This document shows positions 51,053-63,019 of a DNA stretch of 64,000 nt, piece by piece (position 1 is the stretch's first letter; each line of letters starts with the position of its first letter). The DNA is from Baylisascaris procyonis (Eukaryota; Nematoda; Chromadorea; Rhabditida; Ascarididae). Below the pieces are notes generated by a model. That model was not told the DNA's origin. It saw only the letters and a list, made by a program, of their open reading frames with translations, and made no database searches. The stretch is from NCBI GenBank assembly GCA_037389465.1, contig JAZARR010000187.1, forward strand, positions 1,612,001-1,676,000, written 5' to 3'. The translations under genes and the position numbers were made by a program.

Positions 51053-51204
51053 TGGTCACTTCGTTATGAACGGGCGAATGCGAATTGGTCACTCCGTTGC
51101 GGACGCGTAAATGCCTACTGGTCACTCCGCTATGAACAAGCGAATTGGTCACATGTCACTGTGATGCCAACTGGTCATTTCGTTGTGGACAGGCAAATGC
51201 CAAA
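51053..51204 (+). repeat. 33 bp tandem repeat with in-frame units
   Basis: Five units start with TGGTCA at 51053, 51086, 51119, 51146 and 51172. The first two are full 33-bp units and the third is shortened to 27 bp. The frame 51023-51220 stays open throughout and reads WSLRYERANAN, WSLRCGRVNAY and WSLRYEQAN before the units diverge. Coding status is unknown. Confidence 0.75.
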
Positions 51205-51294
51205 TGATTTAGTATTTTAACAAATATTACCAAGATCATTAGAAGTTCTGAGAACAAACTATACGAGGCACTTTCGATGCTCTATAAAACTGAA

Positions 51295-51462
51295 TCAATT
51301 CGGCCTCTCCTTTTTAATATCAATATTCATACCAACTCTATGTTTAATTCCATGCCGGTATAGTGGTATAATTTCAATAATACTTTCAATAAAGAGATAT
51401 TCAGTACTTGGAGTAAGTAAATCTTTTAGCATCACATTATAGAGTATCGGATAACGACTCAT
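51295..51462 (-). CDS. Possible 55-residue small ORF or terminal exon
   Basis: ATG at 51462 to TGA, product beginning MSRYPILYNVMLKDLL. It has balanced composition and looks coding. It lies just downstream of the last exon read for the 51.6-57.2 kb gene. An acceptor at CCAAAG or AATGAG would need phase 2, which does not fit the preceding exon (phase 0), so I could not join it. Confidence 0.25.
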   Translation of the reverse strand: MSRYPILYNVMLKDLLTPSTEYLFIESIIEIIPLYRHGIKHRVGMNIDIKKERPN

Positions 51463-51564
51463 TAATCTTTGGACGAATTATTGATACCATTTAAAAAGTA
51501 TTCGATTAATTATTTTTATAATCGCATTAATACTATCAATCTTTGTTCCATATTGAGGTTCTTT

Positions 51565-54500
51565 TCAGTTTATAAGTGAATAAAAGCTGACCTCTGCTTT
51601 AATCGGTTGAGCGCCACAAGTATTACCAGGTTGCAATTTTTGTGTCTCATCTAATGCTCTTTCAGCGTTCTTTTGTGCATCAAATATTATAGCCTGCAAG
51701 TTTCTCATTCCCATCTCTGATTTGATACATCTCCAATGGGTAAATCGTAACTGCTCTAGGTTTCATTCATAAAATCCCTTAGAATCCTCCTGTTCGCTTT
51801 CTCACTTCCTTGTCAAGCATCACCGTCGATTGGATGGATCCATAACGTCTAGTGGACGTCGTGAATTCACTAAAGGAGTTGCCCCACATTTGTTTTCCAC
51901 GAATATCACGAGTTATTCAGGGAGAAGAGGGTTAAATTAAGTTTCATGAACTAAGATATTCGACCTTTCTATAATTTCCGACTCATGGATGTCTGTAATC
52001 GAACAGGAAAAAATTAAATCTTTCTTTGAATATGTCTATATCTCAGAAGGTAATAACAAATCAAATGAATTACATCAATATCCTTGTTGTCACTATGGCA
52101 TTGCGGAGTATTAGTTATAACAGTGGATGGGTGAATATTTTTGGAGCGCTCAATAAGGACCACTTCGTCGGAGCCATTCGATACGCTTCCCTGAAAAAAG
52201 AACAACTACGGTGAAATGGGAACTCTTAGTTACGGTATCGTAAGGTTTTAGACAGGAAAAGTTTTTATGAGATGGCTCGAGCACTGCCTGCAAAAACTGT
52301 AAGAGAAGGGAGGTCGGAGGGGGGTCAGAGATCGACCTTTCCGTTCTTGTCATGTTGTTGCTGTATCTGATAAAATATTCACCTCATATATATTCACTAA
52401 ATCCCTCTTGAAAATCCAATACACACATTCTTCACGTGGATTGCACGTGATCGATCATTAACATTCACGTGCAAAACCATCTGACAGGTGCTGAGGTGGA
52501 TTTGAAAGGATCAATGGCTATAAATGATGTGCTGGAGGGACATCAAAAGAGCATATGCATAATGAAGGGCAATCGACATAACAATAAAACTATGGGCATA
52601 TCTCTCTCGATGATCTGCGGAGTCGCAAGCGTATACAAATCGTTGACGCATATCAGAGACATCAGAGACCAATCAACCTTCTATTGCTGTATACTCTTTT
52701 TATTATAATTTATCTCATCAAGTAGGCTTATCAGTTAAACTTTACCAAATTATCAGGCAAACTTATCATTACCCTATCAGGTAAGATAGGAGACTTCATT
52801 GTTTTAGTCAATATCTTTGTTATCTTTAGCATCCGCCATAAATCTGACATTCTAAAAAATGTTTTCCCTCATATCACTATGATCTAATAAATCCGAATAT
52901 TGCATTCACCTGGAGAACCAAAGTATTAAATTTCTTGCAGGTGAAAAACGTTATTTAAAATTTTATTTTAAAAATAATCGTACTTGATGTTCGTTAATTT
53001 CGCATATTCTCTTCTTCACAATTAATATAATCTCAATTTTTCATAGCATTCTTTCTAGTCAATGCTAAATCGCATAAATAAAAGTGCTGAAAATACTCAA
53101 TGATTGGATGTAATCTCCGGATATTTGCCTTGAGGCATTTATCGTTTGGTTAGTTAACGCTTGTGGTTTTCATTAACGACACAGTACCCTTTTTTTTTTC
53201 GAAAACAACCACGTCATATTTTACTTTAATGCGTATAGAAATCTTATGCTTATGTCTTTGTTCCTTAGATGATCTGGAGGGTGTTCATTGTCACGCTTCA
53301 AGTGATACAGGTCAAAGCGGCAGATAAGGATTTGATAAGGATCTATTGGTCAGCTCTTCCATTGGGTCACGTATGAGGTATTCGATCATTGCACATTAAT
53401 CCGCAAGATGAAGGAGGACATGCTTTATTTATACTCGTTGCCCATTGATGAGTGGTTGTTCTGAGATGTGTTCGTTGCAAGGCTGTTTTTTAATGAACTA
53501 TAGCTTATGAATTGTATTATTACAATTTTTGCTTTATTACGTCGTTTTTACCCATTATCGATCCTGTTTTCTTTTAGTACCTTTACCGAAAAAGTTCTTA
53601 TGTTGTACTTCCTCTTGGCTTGATAAATTAACAAGCCTGACCTCTTAATGACCAAAATATTACTCAAAGCAGTAAAGTTTTATGAAGTGCGTAATTTGGC
53701 CAACATATCTTAATCCATATTATGTATTATGCGTCGGTGCATCGAAACGGTGCGATAAACGAGGTATCCTCTAAGAGTCGATCGGTCGAATCGAATCCAC
53801 ATTTGCTGTTCTGGCTACAACTCAACTTTCTGACCGCCGGTCGGCGGATAGTCAAGCCATCTAATTTTCAGTCGCCTATCCATCCGAGTCACCTGTGGAT
53901 AGAAGATAAAGCTTGCTTTTAATTTGGCTAAAGCGGTCGCATCGTACAGTATACCTCGTTGATGCAGTACAACGAGTACCGCAATTGTGCAAGAATTTGT
54001 TTGAAAGACAAACCTTGTTCGAAACACCTGAATTATCTGTTCGTGTAATACTAGAGGTTGTAGACATATCAGATAAGGGTAAAGCGGTATTCAGAAGTCT
54101 CTCAAATGATTCGGATGCTGGTAGTGTCACATTGAGACGATCCGTTGTAATACCAGCTATCGGTGTTGCACTTTCACCGCAACTATTCATTATGTAATTC
54201 CCTTTAGTCGTTGGTTGCATGCTTATTGCTTTGTCTATATTTTCGTCTCTCGTTTTACTCACCGAAGTTACATTCTTCGACTTTTCTCGTCGTCGACTTA
54301 TATGAATCGGTGTGACTAAAGAAGTCTGCAAGAAGAGAATCGAATTATACGTTTTATTTGTTCAATTTTTCACTCTTTCTAATGCTCACATGAATAAGCT
54401 CTAAAGAAAATCGAATCTAATTGAATCGAAATCATAATTTTCAATTGTTTAATTTCAAATGAAAAGAATTGGCTTTCAATTTTAGCAATTACCACCATGA

Positions 54501-57173
54501 CTAAGACCTTGTCATTTCCATATTTTAGTTATTTCGCTAGGGAATTGGTTTTATTAGTTCTTCGGAAAGTCACACATTTAAGTTTTTCTATTTTGGTCTC
54601 TTTTTAACTACATTCGATTACGCACATATATTTCAGGTTTTTATTAGCTGATATGAGTGCAATACTGTACATACTTTCTTCGTAGTAGGATAGACGCCCG
54701 GGGGCTTCTATTCAAGCAAATACTGTAGCCCAAAGATTAATGTGCAACAATATGAAGAAAATCGATTGCCTACAAGACTTATGCACTCACATTTATCGGA
54801 GAAGCAGTGCCAGTCTTATTTTCTGCTTCATTGCGTTCAACAAAACGAGCCTTGTTTTCTGATTTCCGCTGAAAATTTCAATGAATTTAATGACTGCAAG
54901 CGGATATTCAATGTCATCGTCATATTAAACTTCTGCTGTTCACTCATTCTTAGAGGAGTTTATAGGAAGCGAGTCGGGTTCTCGACCTGAGGTCGAACTT
55001 CACTCCATTAAGCCTGTTATACTTCCGGTCACTTAATTATTCAAACACGGATTCGCAAACGCATTCAGGTTGAAACGAATTTTTCCCTCTCTGTGCACCA
55101 TCGCCCACTCGTCGACACGTATAGCTAATCCACCGGTCAGTCGCTCAGGGATCTATGAGACGTGCATCTACTCGCTCCCCTTCTAACTCCTATCCGAATC
55201 CGATATTCCTCACCTGCCGTATCATGCCTATGGCAGTGAACAAATGATTAACACGAGCTAAGGTGTAGTGCCGTAATAACAAATATTTACCTCTTCCTGA
55301 TTAGAGGATTCATCCTTTTTGTGATTGTCTGTTACTTTTTCTAAACATCTATATATAACCTGAAATTTGAAATATTCGAATTGCATTTGAGTAACACTCA
55401 ATAATATCTTGTCGCATACTCGAAATGTGATCGATCTCAAATTGTTCGATATTTAATACTCTATCGATGAATTTGTGTTTGATCCTCATAAACTCTTTGA
55501 TGCTCTAATCCTATCGGTATTTAAATTCCTAAAAGTCTCTAATTTCCTCATCTCAAATTATCGAAGGGAAGTGCATTTAAAAGAATTTTTTCAATAATAG
55601 GAAAGAAAGCCCTTTTTGACAGCAAGAGGATTTTTCTTTTTTTTTTTTGCGAAATTCGATGATTTGTTTCAAATATGCAATGAAGATTTCATTGTTAGAA
55701 AAACAGTCACCCTTAGAAATTGAAATATTTCGTTGAAATCATAACAGCAATTTTTGAGTAAAATTATTTTCACCTCAACTTCTTCGTCGCTTTTATTCTC
55801 TGATGTCGTTTCTTTACTTAGTGGTTTATGCTTCGAAGGCATTGAACTTTCTGCTATTGAATATCTCTGAAAATATCAAACGGGAAATTAGGAATATTCA
55901 TTTTTATTGTTTATTTATTAAAACTTCATCCGGCATATCTTTGTTGAACATTTCCGGTTGCTCATCAAATTTTTGAAAAAATTTGAAATAGGAATAGGCT
56001 TAAAGTAGATCAAAAACGAAATTATTTGCGTAGCTGAACGATAAATTTTCATCAAATATGAGTTAGGTTGCAAATATTTGCAATTCTAGATTCTGATTCT
56101 AAGGATATGACCCACTTTTGGGGACAAAATTTTTTTAAAATTTCTAAAAAAAAGTTTCTGAAAAATTTTCCAATTATATAATGTCGTAATATTTCATCAA
56201 TTGTTCAATTTTATTGAATATTTTCAGTGTTTTTAGAATATTTCAAATAAAAATCCATTAATTTTACATATCGCTGAGGATGTAAAACTTTCCAAATGGT
56301 GAGATTTTTAACGAAATTTTTGAGAACACATCTTTAACGCCAGTTGGAAAGTGGAAAAAAAATTTTCCGGCCAAAATACGAAAAATTTTCCGGGTAGGCA
56401 ATAATTTCACCAAATACTGCGTGATACATTACCTATACATCACTTTTTTTTTATTAAATAAAATGAATAATTCACACAAAAATCATATTGTCTTTATCAC
56501 TTATATGTATTTTGAAAGAAAAAAGAAAATTTCAAAAGTTTTCCAAACCATTTTCCAAAGAAGCAATCAAAATATACTGAAGAAATTTAGGAGATTAAAG
56601 GGCACCGAATTATGTTGTGAATCGATCTATAGAGTTGTAAATCAACATTGATGAATAATTTTTTGGTAGAATAATTTTTTAAAGCATATAAAGAATTAAT
56701 GCTTTCAACTATACTCTTTGTATTCACAATAAAATCTATTGACATAATTAAATTGAGTTAAGTCGATCCAGAATTCACCTCTCATAAAAATATTAGAAAA
56801 TAGCGTATAGAAAAATGGATTCTAATTGAGCACTTTGATACATTTTTGGAAGAGCTCGACTCCGGAGTTGACTAAATTTTGAGAGAGTTCGACTCCGGAG
56901 CTGACTATTAATGCTGCTCACCTTCTAAATTAGCGAAGGCTTGAATTATATCGCTATGGAGCTTATTCCATTCATATTCACTGGTGAGCGGAAACCAGAA
57001 AATTTTTCGGGAATAGTGAGGCAAATGTGTGGAAATTCGAATCTCTTCAGTGATCTTTGATCACCATTTATCAAATAAAATAATGAATAGTCTTTGAAAC
57101 ATACACTTACATTAACAAGAAGGTAAAGTAGAATGACGACAAAGATTGCAAGGGCGAACGTAATGAAACTCAT
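51565..57173 (-). CDS. Unrecognised signal-anchor protein with Ser/Thr-rich tail
   Basis: Exons read on the minus strand: 57173-57111, 55866-55774, 55359-55291, 54325-54263 (or extended to 54014), 52190-52074 and 51693-51565 (reading into TGA; a GTCAGC donor at 51591 is an alternative). Every junction is phase 0 with GT-AG ends. Residues 1-21 (MSFITFALAIFVVILLYLLV) form one hydrophobic segment, a signal anchor or signal peptide. The rest is polar and rich in Ser, Thr, Asn, Lys and Glu (KPLSKETTSENKSDEEVE) and probably disordered. I recognise no domain. The last exon (DAQKNAERALDETQKLQ) could form a short coiled coil. Exons may be missing between 52.2 and 54.0 kb. The consistent phase and good acceptors (GTTCTTTTTTCAG) support a real gene; the exact model is tentative. 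Confidence 0.5.
56856..56907. repeat. Two copies of a 19 bp near-palindromic motif
   Basis: TCGACTCCGGAGTTGACTA at 56856-56874 and TCGACTCCGGAGCTGACTA at 56889-56907. Each centres on the palindrome ACTCCGGAGT or its one-base variant. They lie in the first intron of the 51.6-57.2 kb gene. Confidence 0.7.
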
Positions 57174-57222
57174 CGAGTTGAACGAATGCAACCACCTTCG
57201 TATAAGCACACATAAAATATAA

Positions 57223-57224
57223 CT
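57223..57224 (-). promoter_or_regulatory. Possible trans-splice acceptor of the 51.6-57.2 kb gene
   Basis: AAAAGATATTGCAG on the minus strand ends 49 nt before the ATG at 57173. The leader holds one out-of-frame ATG. Confidence 0.35.
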
Positions 57225-59056
57225 GCAATATCTTTTAAGTTATTAGTTAACTGTATTTTAAATTTTTTTTCAAAAATTTTCGCATAATTTTTCAAGTATT
57301 TTGTATTTCGCGCATATTTTATATATAAAATTAGAACATTTTTGCGTCATTTTTTGAAATATTGCATCAGCTTATGGTGTTATGTTTGTTGAAGTGCTGC
57401 ACATTCATTTGTTTTTAGCAGAATCGTTTAGTTTCGCTTCTTCAATAAGAATTTTTTTTGTTTCTGAAGGTTTTTCGATCGCTTTGAATTCCATTGATTT
57501 AGCGGGTTTCGTTTCTCTCTTTTTCCTCCTCCTCCTCTCTCTCCCGGCCTACCCTCATCGTTCCTGTTTCCCCCCTCCTCCGTTCTTCCCTTGCCCTCTT
57601 GCCTTATCCCTCCTCGCTCTCTCATTCTTCTTCCCTAACCACAAAATAAGAACTATAGTTCCACTGATTTATATATGCGATTTGATATCATACTGAATTC
57701 TATCATTAATGTTTCGAATAAACCAAAGAAACTGGATATAAGTTTTTTTTTTCACTGCCGGAAGGATGAATTAATGGATTCGGCGTTGTGATCGCGACGT
57801 TATATAACCGGTTTCATATATTTCGAGATTTGAGTGGATACGCTCAGCGATTATAGCTGACGATTTCACTTTTTCATCTCTCAGTTGGCGGTTTCATTGT
57901 TTATTTGCTCGTTTTAAATGTTGTTGCAATTTTCACCGGCGGCGACTAGCCTTGGTGTATCGCAAAGCATTTATCAGTAGCTCCAAGTGACCACTCTAGT
58001 CTATCTGTGGTCACTCTAGTCCACCGATGGTCACTTCAGCTTTCCAATGATTTTATTTGAACCTAGATTATGCGGTTACGATATTGATAAATAATTATAT
58101 AACTTGCCCTTAAGCACAGTTAAAATTCTAATGATAATAATTACACTTGTATCATTATGAAATAGTTTTCCACTTGTAATAATCCAAAGTGCTTCGTAAT
58201 AACCAGTGCAATTATAATTTATTACGGTAGATTACCGTATTGCCAAGATTAAGCGCCCATGTCTCTTGGATATCGAGTTTTTATCAATCCGTTTCTTCCC
58301 TATTTTTCCTCCTCTCGAATAATCATTTTGGTATAATGAAAAATTTAATTTCTTTCAAATTATAAACAAATTTATATTTCAAAATTCAAATGTTTTCAAT
58401 CAAAGAGGTAATCGATCGATATTTTTGAAGTTCATCTAGTTGCCAACTTTAAGTGATCTATGCCAGATGCGTTGTTCGGTTGGGGATTTTGATCGGTTAT
58501 CATCATTGACGGTTACTGTACTAATTTGCAGTAATACTTGCGCTCACATAATAAAATCCTGTAATTCAAGAAGCTATCGGAAAATATCTGCTTTCATCAA
58601 CTGTGAATTGGAAACCGAAAGTCCTACTTTTATTGATCAGGCAAGTGGAGAGAGAGAGGGAGAGAGAGATAAAACTGAGAGAAAATTCGCATAAATGAAA
58701 GAAATCCTAGCAAGAAAAGTTTTCAAAAAAACTATCAACAATATAGTTCCTTCTACAGAATTACAAGGCGATCAGTCACACGTTGTGTTACCTGAGCGCA
58801 TGTAATGCATACCTGTTGAGCATTTTAATGAATTGTATATATCGAATAATTCGGTTACTGGTTTCTATTTTTATCTTCATTAGAAATCTGATATATCCCT
58901 TGCAGCCAATAATTCACCAAATAATCTTCTTTTTTCACTAAAATTAAATGAGTTTTTAGTTTTATGTAATTTCAACTTAGCCGATAGTAATACTATTTGT
59001 GCAGTGTTCCCAAAACTTGAACATAAGCTTGAACAAGTTCAAAAATTCAGTTCACC

Positions 59057-59059
<3 letters not shown>

Positions 59060-59116
<57 letters not shown>
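59060..59116. repeat. (AT)n microsatellite
   Basis: About 57 bp of uninterrupted AT dinucleotides. Confidence 0.95.
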
Positions 59117-59120
<4 letters not shown>

Positions 59121-59810
59121 TTGAGACTGGTACAGATATAGGAATAACTTGAGGAAGCTTTGTTGCCTGTGATATTTTCATAATTTTTGTAGAAATATCT
59201 ACTTATTTAGGTACAAGTAATTAAAGAAGTAAGCAGTTCAGAAGAATCAAACAACACTATCGTTCACTGTTTGCTAACTCAGTTTATTTTTTCCCACACT
59301 GTGTGACGCATTCAATGGAAGTCAGTTTTCAATTTTTATTCACTGTTATGTTTATTTTCATTTATTTATTTTTTGGCCATAAAACGATTCATCTTTACCA
59401 TAAAAGTATTCCTATACCGTCAAGCCAGTATAAATCAAACAATTTTCCAAAGAGTTTTTCCCGTAAATATAGATTTCTCTAATTTTTTCCCCAGTAATAT
59501 TTACGCAATGTATCAGAGTGATATACTTTGCTCTATAATTACAACGATTAGTTTTAATTTCTGTAATAAATGTGGATGAGGATGTTATTCGGTGAGTTCG
59601 TTATTTTTTTATCAATCGATTTATTGATTTTGATCATAAAAATTCGGCGATGATTCAAAATTTCTCGATGTTTTAAAAAGTTTTTTCACTTTTCAAAATA
59701 TTCCATCCGTTTTCCAGTTATGACAATGAAATAAATACATAGAAGTTGCATGGATAGCTACATAATAATAGTGATGGTAATGATGGTACTTATTTACTCA
59801 GTGATTTCTT

Positions 59811-59818
59811 ATATATAT

Positions 59819-59860
<42 letters not shown>
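59811..59860. repeat. (AT)n microsatellite, interrupted once
   Basis: 50 bp of AT dinucleotides with an ACATACAT interruption near 59821. Confidence 0.95.
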
Positions 59861-59863
<3 letters not shown>

Positions 59864-61645
59864 GTATGTATGAGATAATTGTTTGTACCGTTCCTAGAGC
59901 TGGATAGTGGTTTCGAGGTGGATGAGTTCGTGGCCAAAGGCGTGGCGCTGTGGCTAGGCCACTCACTTAAAATGTTCGACGCTTTCCTACAGTTTTTTTT
60001 TACCAACTTGTAAAGCTGATAAGTGTGACGTGAAAAAGCTGCACTTTCCTCTAGTTATATGTGATTCGATCGATGTATTACGTTTTGAGATTTGTTGAGA
60101 GGTTTGAATATCCATGATTTTTTTCGGATTTGATGAATCAAGTTGTTCAATCAAATAAAGGAGTAGTGCATATTATGTTTTGTGTCTCTAGCTCTAGTTG
60201 TTCTCGAATCAAAACTAGCAGGCAAACAGACATACAGACATGTATAGATATGATATCGTCGTATTACGCCTTTGAACCTTTGATTTCCCATTTTGCGAAC
60301 CTGCAGAAGGATAAATGTTTGGTTGAAAATTTTCACGATCGGATCAGCTGAAATATGAATGCATTATTATGTTTTATATCCATCAGAAATTCATAGAATC
60401 TATAGCCTTAGGAAGCAGAAATGCAGTGACATATGTGCTGCCTCTGTTACTCTTCTGGACCTTGTGTTGAAGGAAATGTAGCTGCCAAAGCTGGCTGATT
60501 GCTTAAAAGTAATCAAAAATTGTAAACTATATTCTCCGCGTCTTACAGTTCAAATGTATTGGGCACTACCGTAATGCCTTCGTCGCACACGGCGATCCAT
60601 TTTGGAATACTGCACTCCTCTATGGTCTCCTTATCTGGTTTCTTATATCTGGTCTCAATCCGCATTGCTTTCCGAAAAATTCTCCGTGCTTTATAAGAGC
60701 CGAATCAAATCATCAGGCTAAAAATCTCTAGGCAGACGTCGAAATTTGCATCGGTTGAGCGCGCCAAAAGCCTTACCCCTACCCTTTCTGTTCCTTCTGA
60801 TGTTTTTTTCTCGATTCAGCCAATTTCACCTACGCATCGCAGGTCCCCAGAATACAGGTCTTGAATCTGTAAGTTTACGTCTTTTAAAATCGAACTGCGG
60901 TCTAATAAAACTATTTTATATCGTCTGCACGAATGCCTTAACCTTATAGCATGTTTTTTTTGAGCAGATGATATCTCTCTTCAATTCTTCAAATAGTGCG
61001 GATAAGTTGTTTTATCCAGGTTTATTCAAAATCACTTGCAGATGATCTGCTTTCATCGGACAATTGTTAAAGCAATTAGTTACCTTTGAAGCAGGGAGGG
61101 ATTATAATTTTAGCAATCTTACTATCAAATACCCGCATATCGGTTTAGCTAACAATTTCCTAATGAAAGGTGTCACTTATTTTTACCTATTTCTTATCTC
61201 ATCGACGATGATTTGTGATTGTTTAGATTTTTCGTGATTTATCGATCAATCATCAAATAATGTTTTACTTTTACCGATCAAATCATAGTTGATCATCATA
61301 CAAGCTAGTTTTGATCATTTAAAACGATATAGCTAATAGATAATAGGAATTATCTAATGTGCAAAAAATCTAGCTCCCTTCAAATAGCTCAGATTTTTCT
61401 CGTCGTTTCACGTTACAATCGATCTCATTCAGGGTTTAACAGATGCTGAACACCAATCCACATGTGAGGGTGGCGTTCAGTGCAACAGGCCGACTTTAGT
61501 GTAAAGTGAATCGGAGGGTTTAGAGCACACCGGCTAACAAGTGAGCACTTTTGAGAACCAAGCCCAGACGTATGTGGGTACTAATGTCTTGATCATGTCC
61601 TTTTACTTATATACGCCAAGTTAATGTTCTCTAGAGGTGGACGTC

Positions 61646-61647
<2 letters not shown>

Positions 61648-61706
<59 letters not shown>
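61648..61706. repeat. (AT)n microsatellite
   Basis: About 59 bp of uninterrupted AT dinucleotides, the longest in the window. Confidence 0.95.
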
Positions 61707-61711
<5 letters not shown>

Positions 61712-62987
61712 AAAATTAGCCAATAATTCAGATATTATGGGTAGATCGTTATGTGTAAGAATTACATAATAACTGCACTAATTATTATATCTGCAGTCAT
61801 CTATAACTCTCTTGCTCAAACATTCATGTACCATTAATTCAAGGGATATTCCTTCAAAGAACAAGTTGACGCAACAATCAGATGTTCTCTCCAGGTCTCC
61901 CATTCATATGATGTCAATTTCCTTAACAGAAATCTTACATTACAGAAATGTTGTACTTGCGCTCGTTAAAGTAATATTTGTTTTGTACGTGTGTTTACTT
62001 GTTTCTTTCTTTCATATGGTTTTGACATCGAAACCACTGACGCTGCAAAACTTGGTTGATATATCGTATATTGTGATTAATTTCCTATATCATATTTCAT
62101 ATTGATCTATGAGGTTTTGAGAAAAATTGTAGGCACTTAATGCTTTATCGATTGGTCTTTCGTTCGTACCGACCCTATTTTTCTTGTAAAAGGTTTGTGC
62201 AAACGAGTTAACTGAAACGATAGGCATTATTTCATGAATTTATTTTTTCTTAGTAAATCGTGAGAGTAGTTGATCAGACGAGAAAATTGCAGCGGCGCAT
62301 ATCATGCCAAGATTTCCAGCACACCTATCCACTTACTGATGAATTTCAGTGAATAAATTTTTGGATAAGTTCCAAAAAATTGGAAAATATTTCGGTGTTC
62401 AGAAGATGTAATAGAATATTTGAAAAAAGATGAATAACTTCTCTTTAATAAGGAAGAAAACAAAAAATCGCTCGTGATTATGACATTATGGAGCTGCAAT
62501 CCCTTATTGGACTTTGATATAACTTTAAATTTCAGTTTACCTTCATAATATATCAGTGCATTGCCTATAAATTATCACCATATTATTGATATTTACAATA
62601 TGTAAGTCAATATCATCAGTGCAAATTGAATAGATTCTCATAAACTTGCCATCAATCAGAATTGTACGCTTTATAGTTGCTTGCATGGGTGGGCATCCAA
62701 AAAGCGTAGGAGGCTTTCGCTTAGCTAATGCCGATATTTGAGATGCAATATCATTGATTGTGTTAGCTGATACGGCACATTATGATACGATTGTAATAGC
62801 CGTTAGCTATGTGTTACTTATTCGTCAGCATTGATGCTTCGATGTGGAACAGCCGTTAGATATTCGTATAGCCATAGAGCATTTCACTAACTTGCGAAGA
62901 AACTTTTTATATGGTATGAGACAATAGAAAGTTCATCCGTTAGTAGTTTCAGTAAAACGATGATTCGAAGTCTGAGATTAAAATCCT

Positions 62988-63019
62988 CCCCCCCCCCCCC
63001 AAAAAAAAAAAAAAAAAAA
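62988..63019. repeat. C13 run directly abutting an A19 run
   Basis: Thirteen C followed without a break by nineteen A. Adjacent homopolymers of this size are unusual and prone to length error. Confidence 0.9.

Larger units (their letters stand above)
47704..51294. other. Intergenic, partly GC-richer; no recognised gene
   Basis: From about 47.7 to 49.9 kb base composition is more balanced than elsewhere. The block contains a 63-bp duplication, an 83-codon minus-strand frame (48890-49141), a CT-rich tandem array near 50.1 kb, an AT microsatellite near 50.9 kb and a 33-bp tandem repeat at 51.05 kb. No transposase or reverse-transcriptase motif was seen. Confidence 0.4.

Noticed and set aside
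57382..57696. 104-codon plus-strand hydrophobic frame
   Set aside because: It is a translation of CT-rich low-complexity DNA; the complementary strand is equally open.
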